Positions 7,748-14,087 of a DNA stretch of 15,728 nt are shown one piece after another. The stretch covers positions 1 through 15,728 of the forward strand of contig UPXY01000036.1 in assembly GCA_900538305.1 (NCBI GenBank). The letters are read 5' to 3'. The notes under the pieces are model-generated. The model was not told where the DNA came from. It ran no database searches and was given only the letters and a program-made list of their open reading frames with translations. Position 1 is the stretch's first letter, and each line of letters starts with the position of its first letter. This DNA comes from an uncultured Collinsella sp. Lineage in GTDB: Bacteria > Actinomycetota > Coriobacteriia > Coriobacteriales > Coriobacteriaceae. Position numbers and translations under genes: made by a program.

Positions 7748-9169
7748 CTACGCGACGGCGACGTGGTAGACGTGCAGAGCGTTGCTGCCGGTAACGGAAA
7801 GCTGGGTCTTCCCGGCCATGACGCCGGTAAGCGAGGTGCCCGCGAGGTCGAAGATCTTCCGACGCAGCTCTTCGGCAGAAAGCACGCGCTCGCCCGTCGC
7901 ACCCGTGTGCGCGAGGCGTTCATCCAGCTGAAACGCGCAGAAGCGATCGCGAGCGAGCGTGAGGTCGAAAAGGCCGGCAAGCTCGTCCCAGCTGCACACG
8001 AAGCGGCCTTTGCGGCGATAGCAGTCGAATGAGCGCGCCGCAACCGGGTACTTATCCGTGTCCCACGTATGCGTCGACGCGATCTGCGCATCGGAAAGCC
8101 CCAAGTAGGTAAGGAACGGGCGGCGCTTGTCACTCGAGCCTGAGAGATCGTATGTCACGTCCACATGGCTCCAACCGCCCTGCACCTGCACAAGGTTCCA
8201 CGCGTGCGACCCCGCATCCTCCATCCTGCCCGAGCCGTTCGCATTACCGCGCACCACGATGCACGGGATATCGAGGCGATCCATGAGGTACTTGAAGGCG
8301 AGCGAGATACCCAAGCAGAGCGCCTTGCCGTTCACGAGCGCGCCGGCCGCCGTCGCTTCCACGGGATCGTCCGTATCGCTGTAATCGCAGTTCAAAATGA
8401 GCGCATTGTGCGCCGCCTGTACGCGTTGCTCGTCGGAAGACAGGGTGCGCAAGGCGGCAAGCAGAGGCTCCGAGCGATCCGCCATCTCTTTCAGCAGGCG
8501 TGCCGTCTCATCCTTCGAGATGCGGTACACCGGAAAGACATCCCAGTTCCGCACGGAAATCGCTGAGCGACGGCGACTGAATCCGTCAAGCCAGAGCGCT
8601 TCGGGCGTGCCGTAGCGCAGGGCTTCGTATGCGTCCTGGAGCTCCTCCCCCGTTGCACCCAGTACCTCGATGCGCTCCTGGTAGCCGAACATGCCTTTGC
8701 GCAGCTCGTCGTAGGCACCGCGCGCGCCCTCGCTCAGACGCTCGCGCTCGAAGGTGCAGGCGGTTTTGACCATGGACTCGTGCGACGGTGCAGAGCGGTG
8801 CGGCATATGTTGAGCCCAGCGCCCCGGTTGGTGAGACGCAGTGGTCGCTGCATGTGCCGCCGGCTGGTTAGGCGCAGTGATCGTCGCACGCGCTGCCGGC
8901 TCGGTTTCAACGCGCGCAGGCGCCGGCGCAACAGGTGAAGAATCTACAGTGCGCTTGGCGGACGCCGCACGCAGCGCTGCAGACTCCTCCTTGCGCCGCC
9001 ATGCCAACGCCGCGCGCTCCTCCTCCTTGCGAATACGTTCGTTCACGCGCTCCCGTTCCGTATCCTCGCGCAGCGCCTCTCGTGCGCCCTTCACGGCACC
9101 ATCCGCCGCCTTCGCAAAACGTCCGAGCATGCTCTTGATGGAATCGGACGAAAACTCGTAGGTTGCCAT
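7748..9169 (-). CDS. Transglutaminase-like protein with coiled-coil N-terminus
   Basis: 473 residues, ATG at 9169 behind GAGGAGGATTCT. Residues 1-33 are amphipathic. Residues 34-72 form a charged coiled coil rich in Arg/Glu. Residues 75-130 are a low-complexity Ala/Pro/Thr linker with a 12-residue tandem repeat. Residues 135-260 are helical. The transglutaminase-like core follows with its triad: Cys285 in NGKALCLGIS, His322 in SHAWNLV and Asp337 in HVDVTYD. This fold hydrolyses peptide bonds or crosslinks and deamidates glutamine side chains; which applies here is unknown. There is no secretion signal, so it acts in the cytoplasm unless exported otherwise. It is last in the vWA-phosphatase-kinase operon, 31 bp after the kinase gene. 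The kinase may control it or it may act on the kinase pathway, but that is inference. All three catalytic residues are present, so it is likely active. Confidence 0.88.
   Translation of the reverse strand: MATYEFSSDSIKSMLGRFAKAADGAVKGAREALREDTERERVNERIRKEEERAALAWRRKEESAALRAASAKRTVDSSPVAPAPARVETEPAARATITAPNQPAAHAATTASHQPGRWAQHMPHRSAPSHESMVKTACTFERERLSEGARGAYDELRKGMFGYQERIEVLGATGEELQDAYEALRYGTPEALWLDGFSRRRSAISVRNWDVFPVYRISKDETARLLKEMADRSEPLLAALRTLSSDEQRVQAAHNALILNCDYSDTDDPVEATAAGALVNGKALCLGISLAFKYLMDRLDIPCIVVRGNANGSGRMEDAGSHAWNLVQVQGGWSHVDVTYDLSGSSDKRRPFLTYLGLSDAQIASTHTWDTDKYPVAARSFDCYRRKGRFVCSWDELAGLFDLTLARDRFCAFQLDERLAHTGATGERVLSAEELRRKIFDLAGTSLTGVMAGKTQLSVTGSNALHVYHVAVA
8826..8897 (-). repeat. 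Tandem 36-bp duplication inside the transglutaminase-like gene
   Basis: Two diverged 36-bp units (8826-8861 and 8862-8897) encode neighbouring 12-residue Ala/Thr-rich blocks, each ending in Gln-Pro, in the linker before the catalytic half. The reading frame is kept. This is a likely site of length variation between strains. Confidence 0.6.
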
Positions 9170-9200
9170 AGAATCCTCCTCTATAGATCGAAGCGACCGG

Positions 9201-11066
9201 CTACCGCGCGCCCAGCACGCAAGCGGCCATACCCTGGTACTCATACGTGCTCTTAAAGAACCCGCCAAATGACGCCGTATCGCCAATGAGCAAGCATGCG
9301 ACAGCTCCCACAACGGTCGCGACGAGCATCCAGATGATCGTGTTCAAAACGACGTTCACGAGGCGGCGCAGCACCGGCCTGCCGGAGCGCATCTCGTCAC
9401 GTGTTGTCTTACAGCCAAAAATGAAACCTACAAGACCGGTCACGAACAGCTCGGTATCCGAGCACATGCCCACGCAGAAGTAGACGAAGTTCTGAAACGC
9501 ACTCGTCTGCTGCACGAAGTAGATGGTGAGGTATGACGTTGCGATGCAGAGCCACGTTATGAGCCCCGACGGGGTCTTGTTGAACGCGCCGAGCACGCTC
9601 GTGCGCAGCTTGCGATACGACGGAAACGACATGAGCCAGGCGTGGAATACCTGTCCAGGGTGAGAGTACCTGCTCGTCAACTTTGGCGCGGACACAGTCG
9701 GCGGAGCCGCCGGGGCAATGGGTGTCGCAGATGGCACCGCCACGGTCGCTCCGGCGGGTGTGACGGCCGCGGCGGCAAACGGCGCGGCAGCAGGCCCCGG
9801 TTGAGTTGCGGCAGCACGCACGGGCTGCATAGCGCCAGCCCCCGCCGCACCCGGAACGCCGCCTGCCGCCCCGCTCGCACCAGCCGCCGCACCGCCGCCG
9901 GCACCTGCCGCCGCGCGCTTGCCGCCGCGCTTCTTCGGCATCTTCCGCCTGCCGCTCCCCGCCCGGCTCCGTTTCGCCGCGCCTTTCCGCTTGCGCCTAT
10001 ACGGCTTGGGCAGCGGTGCCAACCCTGCTTGCACGCGCATCGCGTTCATGAGGTCGTGGTTGCGATCTTCCGCTGCGCAATACGGGCAGTCGGAGGCACC
10101 TTTCCAATGCGCATGCCGTTCATCCACATCACATTCCACCAGCTCACCGAAGTAGCGCGTAAGCAGCTCCTGCCATTCGAACGCCGTTGTGCGGCGGCGC
10201 GGGTCGGTAAATCCGTCCACGAACGTGCGGCGAAACGCCTCGACGAGATACGGCGGGAAATCGCCCATCGCGGGCATGCCGGACGGATAAACGAGGTTCG
10301 GGCGAGGCACGAACGCCGCCGCCCATCCGTTGCGCTCTCGTTCGATGAGCGACGGCATGGGCGTGCCTTCCGGTGCGTTCAGATCCACGGCATACGAGCA
10401 GGGGTGCTTCCCGAAGAACAGCGCCTTGTGGATGAGCACCGCGAGCGCATAGCAGTCCGTCCACTCGTTGAACGGCACACCGCACGTAGCATAGCTCCCT
10501 CCTTGCGCCGCCCGCAGCATCTCGGGTGCGACGTACTCCGGCGTGCACCCCAAGCAGGGGTAATGCGAGCCGTCGGGCATGCGGATATCGAACGAATCGG
10601 CGTCGATGAGCTGCACGGTGCAATCGGCGAGCACGTGGATGTTCTGCGGACCAGGGTCGCCCATCGCCACGCCGCACATGTGCATACGGCCGAGCGTGTT
10701 CGCCAGCGAGACGAGCGCCGCAAGCCGCTGACTCACGAGCGCCGTCCCCTTGGGGTAAGCGAACAGCTTGTCGAGCGCGACGTTCGGCTGCAAGCGCTTC
10801 ATGATGAAGCCCACGAGCGCACCGCCGCCATCGTGCAGCAGGTTTACCGGCCACGTAAGATTGGGCGGCAGTGAGCACATGCTCGGGAGCTGGCACATGG
10901 CCTTGAGCTTGGGCTCGCGCTTGCGGGCGAGCTCGGCGGTACGGAAGATCTTCGCCACGTAATCCGGCTTGCCCTCGATGTCGTAGAGCTTGCCTTCGGA
11001 TCCCTCTTCGTTGAACGGTGTGGCCGCGAGCTCCAAGCGCTGACCGGCCAGCGTGGTGACAATCAT
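9201..11066 (-). CDS. Atypical membrane-anchored Ser/Thr protein kinase, YegI-like (TerY-P triad)
   Basis: 621 residues. The ATG at 11066 overlaps the phosphatase stop codon as ATGA, which fixes the start. Kinase domain about 10-305: glycine-rich loop EEGSEG at 20-25, Lys39 in YVAKIF, catalytic loop GVAMGDPGPQN with Asp137 and Asn142 (no HRD), metal site IDADSF with Asp155 in place of DFG, and an APE-like EYVAPEM at 177-183. The LIDxDSF form is what I associate with E. coli YegI-type kinases. Residues 312-330 hold C312, H318, H320, C327 and C330, a possible zinc site. Then come a Lys/Arg-rich stretch, a long Ala/Pro/Gly linker, and hydrophobic segments at about 505-600 (LITWLCIATSYLTIYFV, LFVTGLVGFIFGC, IIWMLVATVVGAVACLL) that would anchor it in the membrane. 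It should phosphorylate proteins reversed by the adjacent PP2C enzyme. Substrates are unknown; the vWA protein and its partners are the natural candidates. Confidence 0.9.
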   Translation of the reverse strand: MIVTTLAGQRLELAATPFNEEGSEGKLYDIEGKPDYVAKIFRTAELARKREPKLKAMCQLPSMCSLPPNLTWPVNLLHDGGGALVGFIMKRLQPNVALDKLFAYPKGTALVSQRLAALVSLANTLGRMHMCGVAMGDPGPQNIHVLADCTVQLIDADSFDIRMPDGSHYPCLGCTPEYVAPEMLRAAQGGSYATCGVPFNEWTDCYALAVLIHKALFFGKHPCSYAVDLNAPEGTPMPSLIERERNGWAAAFVPRPNLVYPSGMPAMGDFPPYLVEAFRRTFVDGFTDPRRRTTAFEWQELLTRYFGELVECDVDERHAHWKGASDCPYCAAEDRNHDLMNAMRVQAGLAPLPKPYRRKRKGAAKRSRAGSGRRKMPKKRGGKRAAAGAGGGAAAGASGAAGGVPGAAGAGAMQPVRAAATQPGPAAAPFAAAAVTPAGATVAVPSATPIAPAAPPTVSAPKLTSRYSHPGQVFHAWLMSFPSYRKLRTSVLGAFNKTPSGLITWLCIATSYLTIYFVQQTSAFQNFVYFCVGMCSDTELFVTGLVGFIFGCKTTRDEMRSGRPVLRRLVNVVLNTIIWMLVATVVGAVACLLIGDTASFGGFFKSTYEYQGMAACVLGAR

Positions 11067-11953
11067 TGCTCCACCCCCTTCACCTGCAGGCGCTTCATAT
11101 GGGCAGTCTCCGCAGCCCACTCCATTTTGATGCGCTCCGCCACCGCGTTGCGCAACTCCTCCCAGGCAGGTTCTTGGTAATAGGCGTCATCGAGGGTTCC
11201 CAGCGGGCGCTCGGGGTCGTAGAGCAGAAGGAGCGTCGCATCATCAACCGTGCGCAGGCGCGGTTCGCGACGGATGATATTGCGCAATCGCCGATCGAGC
11301 CCGCGCCGTTCCTCTGCTGTTGCTTCCGCACGATGCAGCAACTTGCGCGCGAGCGACACATAGACCGGCTGCTCGGTTTCGCGCAGCAGCTTAGGGCACA
11401 GGCGCTCGAAGAGCCCGTCCGTCGCCGCGAGCACTGCCGCAACGTCTTCCTCTACCGTTCCGAACTCCCAAGTATCTGGCCCAAAGCGCAGGGGAATCAT
11501 CCCGCCGGCGTCATCGTGCTGCTGGTGCGTCACCATCACGTACTCGCCCGTGGCGAGTGCGGCCACCATACCCGAATCCCCTGCCTGCCCCCAGCTCAGG
11601 CGCTTACCATCCCACACGCCCACGCAAAGCGTCGCATCGAGCTCGCGCGCCGGCTCGCCCGCGCGCCGCGCCGTGTCGCACACCGTATGGTAGGCCACGG
11701 CGAATCCAGCGCGGATGAGGTCCCGAACGTCCTCGTCGGCCATCCCCGACTCAAGGTGATTCGACACATAGAGCACCGCCGAGGCCACCGCCACGCGCGA
11801 ACCGCGCTCGGAATGCTTGCGGCTGCCCACACCATCCGACACGCCGAACACCATCGCATCACCGCAGCGCGCGGTAAGGTACGCATCCTGGCACGGGTCG
11901 CCCGTCTCGATGTGGTCGAGACCGCGCGCGTGGTAGACAAAACGTTGCATCAT
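11063..11953 (-). CDS. PP2C-family protein phosphatase, YegK/PphC-like (TerY-P triad)
   Basis: 296 residues, ATG at 11953 with AAAGGA 7 bases before it; a second ATG follows immediately. Landmarks of PPM/PP2C metal-dependent phosphatases appear in order: DPCQDAY (Asp23), VFGVSDGVGS (Asp40-Gly41), the LSWGQAGDSGMVAAL strand pair (Asp126), VLAATDGLF (Asp179) and VDDATLLLLY (Asp238). The metal-binding aspartates are all present, so it should be active against phospho-Ser/Thr using Mg or Mn. It is about the usual length for a stand-alone domain, soluble, with no extra domain. The stop overlaps the kinase start, so the two are translated together, the usual arrangement for a kinase and its opposing phosphatase. 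It follows the vWA gene after 95 bp that contain a hairpin. Confidence 0.92.
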   Translation of the reverse strand: MMQRFVYHARGLDHIETGDPCQDAYLTARCGDAMVFGVSDGVGSRKHSERGSRVAVASAVLYVSNHLESGMADEDVRDLIRAGFAVAYHTVCDTARRAGEPARELDATLCVGVWDGKRLSWGQAGDSGMVAALATGEYVMVTHQQHDDAGGMIPLRFGPDTWEFGTVEEDVAAVLAATDGLFERLCPKLLRETEQPVYVSLARKLLHRAEATAEERRGLDRRLRNIIRREPRLRTVDDATLLLLYDPERPLGTLDDAYYQEPAWEELRNAVAERIKMEWAAETAHMKRLQVKGVEQ

Positions 11954-11977
11954 GGCTGAATCCTTTCAAGGCATGCT

Positions 11978-12010
11978 GCGCGCACGCGCTGTACTGGAGC
12001 GAGTGCGCGC
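11978..12010 (-). other. Intercistronic hairpin between vWA and phosphatase genes
   Basis: Arms 11978-11990 and 11998-12010 are complementary at 12 of 13 positions around a 7-base loop. No T tract follows on the minus strand, so it is not a classical terminator. It could protect the upstream vWA message from 3' decay or partly attenuate read-through, giving more vWA protein than kinase. Role inferred. Confidence 0.5.
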
Positions 12011-12048
12011 AGGAGCCGTGCGAGAGTGTGCGCTCGTGGCAGACCGTG

Positions 12049-12849
12049 CTAGATGAGGTCGCCCAGCTGAGGCACGATAAGCTTGTTGTCGGGGTTCTGG
12101 ATAGGGTTCTCCTCCGGCGCGATCTGAGGCTTCTCGTCCAAGCCGGTACGTGTGCGGATCTTGATCGACATGGCCTTGAGGTTGGCGTACTGCTGGTAGC
12201 CATCTGCAAGGTCGTTGTAATCCTTGACGGCAAGGCGACGGTGCGGGTCGGGCACCGCTTCCTTCATGCACCAAGGAATCGGGATACGGAAGTTCGGATC
12301 CTCGGGGTTGAGCGGGATGGTCGCGAAGCCATCGAACTGCATATCATTGTGATCCACAAGTTCCTTCACGCGACGAGCGGTGGCGCTGGAAAGCGTGTCC
12401 TCGAAGTCGCCCACTTCGACCACGATGGGCACATAGTGCTCCTGGCCGAGCTTCTTGCCCATTTCGTAGCGCTTCCTCGAAAGGTCGATGGCCGTGTTCA
12501 AAGCAAGATCGTAGTCCGTACCGCCCGAGGCGGTGAGCACCGGAACCGCAATGTCGCGCGGGTGCGCAAACTCGGCACCGCCCACGATCTCGACATCATG
12601 GTTGAACGCGATGATGTTGAGAAGCACCTGCTCGTTCACGTCATCGTCCTTCGCAAGCGTCTCGACGAAGAGCTTGGTGAACTGGTTGAGCAGGTCGATG
12701 CGCAGGGGGCTTCCCGGTCCCGCGACGGGCTGGTCTTCGGAGCTCGAACGGTCGAGTAACAGGCTGGCGAGCAGGATGGGCTTGTCGATGGGCCGGAACA
12801 TCTCGGCTGGCATATCGAGGCCGGCGTATTTGACGTTGTCGTTGACCAT
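12049..12849 (-). CDS. vWA-domain protein, TerY/YegL-like (TerY-P triad)
   Basis: 266 residues, ATG at 12849 with AAAGGA upstream. The N-terminal vWA domain spans about 20-200. The MIDAS metal site shows DRSSS (Asp33, Ser35, Ser37) after the hydrophobic strand ILLASLLL, and Thr111 in SGGTDYDLAL. The third MIDAS position is less clear: IVVEVGDFED offers Glu145 or Asp148 where a TDG is usual. The last 60 residues are polar. vWA proteins of this class bind partners through a metal and act as adaptors. In TerY-P triads they sit with a PP2C phosphatase and a kinase, as they do here, which supports the assignment more than the sequence alone. It is first in the four-gene operon; a 12-bp direct repeat lies upstream and may be an operator. 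Confidence 0.88.
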   Translation of the reverse strand: MVNDNVKYAGLDMPAEMFRPIDKPILLASLLLDRSSSEDQPVAGPGSPLRIDLLNQFTKLFVETLAKDDDVNEQVLLNIIAFNHDVEIVGGAEFAHPRDIAVPVLTASGGTDYDLALNTAIDLSRKRYEMGKKLGQEHYVPIVVEVGDFEDTLSSATARRVKELVDHNDMQFDGFATIPLNPEDPNFRIPIPWCMKEAVPDPHRRLAVKDYNDLADGYQQYANLKAMSIKIRTRTGLDEKPQIAPEENPIQNPDNKLIVPQLGDLI

Positions 12850-12877
12850 GGTGGTTTCCTTTCTTTGAGTCGTTGCG

Positions 12878-12938
12878 CCACGCCTGAGACGCGTGGGTTA
12901 CACGGATAGCGAGTTACACGGATACAGATTTCGAATCT
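12878..12938 (-). promoter_or_regulatory. Possible operator/leader region of the vWA operon
   Basis: A perfect 12-bp direct repeat GTTACACGGATA occurs at 12897-12908 and 12913-12924 (16 bp start to start). It is flanked on one side by an interrupted palindrome AGATT-tcg-AATCT (12926-12938) and on the other by a 6-bp stem, CCACGC (12878-12883) with GCGTGG (12891-12896). All lie 29-90 bases before the vWA start codon. The repeat pair suggests a regulator binding site. I cannot pick a convincing -35/-10 pair. Confidence 0.4.
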
Positions 12939-12991
12939 ACCTGCGAGCGTGATTTCGGCTGCGCAGCTATTTGCTAAACGTATGAACGGAG

Positions 12992-13026
12992 GGCCGGGGC
13001 CTCTTCTCCGGGCAAGCCCGGCCCCC
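12992..13026 (-). terminator. GC-rich hairpin after the 95-residue protein gene
   Basis: This dyad-rich segment (GGCCGGG paired with CCCGGCC, and an inner CCGGGC-AA-GCCCGG) lies about 100 bp past the stop codon of the gene at 13127-13414. There is no T tract. It may end that transcript before the vWA operon starts, or only pause it. Tentative. Confidence 0.3.
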
Positions 13027-13126
13027 AGTTCGTCGAGTGAAATGCACGGCGGCGGACATGGCAGTGGCTGCCCGCCGCGATGCGGAAAGCGCCATCACGT
13101 TACGCACGATGACGCCGCTGGACGCG

Positions 13127-13414
13127 TTAACGCTCCGTCCAGGCACGACCATAGCTGTCGGGATCGTCGGCACCACGAGACCACGTGGGCTCACTCCCGT
13201 ACATGTAGTCGTTCATGCTGCTATAGACCTCATGGGTATGGCCGATGTCAAAGTCGCCATCAATCCCCTCGAAGTGGCCAACGGTTCCGTTGTCGTAAAC
13301 AGCGGTCTTGGCGCAGTAATCGTGGTCGTCGTCGTTGGTAGAGTACGAATCGGCACCGGACTCGTAATCGTTATCGTCTGCATCCATGTCGTACGAATAC
13401 CAACCCCAAGTCAT
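13127..13414 (-). CDS. Small Asp/Tyr-rich acidic protein, unknown function
   Basis: 95 residues. The ATG at 13414 is preceded by GAGAAAGGA, and codons show the C/G-rich third positions of the neighbouring genes, so I take it as real. The same frame is open further upstream, but that stretch runs through the palindromic repeat and lacks a ribosome binding site. The protein is strongly acidic with clusters such as DADDNDYESGADSY and NDDDHDY, plus many Tyr and Trp, one Cys and no hydrophobic helix. It is hence soluble and perhaps disordered or Ca-binding; no EF-hand or RTX consensus is visible. It lies 277 bp upstream of the vWA gene on the same strand. Being part of that operon is possible but a GC-rich hairpin lies between. 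No family recognised. Confidence 0.65.
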   Translation of the reverse strand: MTWGWYSYDMDADDNDYESGADSYSTNDDDHDYCAKTAVYDNGTVGHFEGIDGDFDIGHTHEVYSSMNDYMYGSEPTWSRGADDPDSYGRAWTER

Positions 13415-13617
13415 GATGCGTCCTTTCTCCCAAGGTCTCGGTAGGTCGCGGTGGCCATCCGCCCGAAGCTTTCGCGCCTTCGCCGCGCTTCGGCTTCGAT
13501 TGCCAAGATTCTTACCGAGGCGTTGAAATCTATGGCCGAAACCCACTGGGAGGAAGCCGGGAGCGGTCGTCCCATCACCGGAACCGCAGGTCATACCCTC
13601 TGCCATCGTGGACAGCT

Positions 13618-13707
13618 CGCCATTGGGGACGGGGGATATTGGCTGGGCGACGGGGAAGCTGGTGCCGAAATGCCCCGCCCAGCCAATATCCCCCGTCCCC
13701 AATGGCG
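13618..13707. repeat. 90-bp palindromic element with perfect 32-bp arms
   Basis: Arms 13618-13649 and 13676-13707 are perfect inverted copies (32 of 32) around a 26-base centre. Each arm carries the CGCCATTGGGGACGGGGG core and ends in ATTGGCTGGGCG, the same unit seen at both window edges except that those copies have GTTATT where this has GATATT. A strong cruciform or RNA hairpin is expected. It may be a REP/BIME-like or MITE-like mobile repeat; no transposase or RAYT gene is present in the window. Confidence 0.85.
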
Positions 13708-13745
13708 GGTCGTCCCAATGGCGAACCCTGTGAAAGCGGCGCTCG

Positions 13746-13894
13746 AAATACAAATCTCGTCAAGTGAACAGTTTTGGGCGGATGGCTGAGTAGCCACGTT
13801 AGCCTCAAGCGTCTTACCTGCATTTTTCTTCTCAGCATGCCTGCCGCTACGTGCAAACCCCTTCAAAACTGTTCACTTGACGCGATTTGTATTT
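13746..13894. repeat. 149-bp inverted-repeat element, 31-bp arms
   Basis: Arms 13746-13776 and 13864-13894 are inverted copies with 30 of 31 identical bases. They read AAATACAAATC then T or G, then CGTCAAGTGAACAGTTTTG. The 87-bp interior has no open frame worth naming. The arms are AT-richer than the surroundings, which suggests an acquired element such as a small non-autonomous transposon. I see no clear target-site duplication. Confidence 0.75.
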
Positions 13895-14087
13895 TGGAAA
13901 TGCATGTTTCTCTTGCCGCCGCGGTTCACACCTAAAGCGAAACAAGCCCAAACGACTCCCTGAAGCTCGCGCGTTGCACCCTGCTTCCTCCCAGACGACG
14001 AGCCTTCAGCGCCCGTAGCGGCCTGGCTACCATTTCCGTAGACCGATGGTCGCTTCGCTATCACGTTCCATCCAAACGGAGGCACGT

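Larger units (their letters stand above)
13415..14087. other. Gene-free, repeat-bearing intergenic region
   Basis: This stretch lies between two divergent genes. It contains a 90-bp palindromic element (13618-13707) and a 149-bp inverted-repeat element (13746-13894). The parts 13415-13617 and 13895-14077 must hold the promoters of the outward-facing genes, but I see no convincing -35/-10 pair in either. The short open frames here lack ribosome binding sites or are made of repeat sequence. It looks like a landing zone for small repeats. Confidence 0.6.

Noticed and set aside
9642..10874. Plus-strand frame of 410 codons opposite the kinase gene
   Set aside because: Arg/His/Ala-rich shadow of the kinase frame with no recognisable motif.
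11066..11959. Plus-strand frame of 297 codons opposite the phosphatase gene
   Set aside because: Mirror of the PP2C coding strand, whose aspartate motifs are intact; the plus-strand product looks like His/Arg/Leu noise.
12028..12759. Plus-strand frame of 243 codons opposite the vWA gene
   Set aside because: Shadow frame; the minus strand carries the MIDAS motifs and a ribosome binding site.
13451..13789. Plus-strand frame of 112 codons between the small acidic protein and the maturase
   Set aside because: More than half of it is translated palindromic repeat, and there is no ribosome binding site.
13895..14087. A second precursor peptide upstream of the maturase
   Set aside because: Small ATG frames here (for example near 13900) are very short, lack a ribosome binding site, and end quickly.
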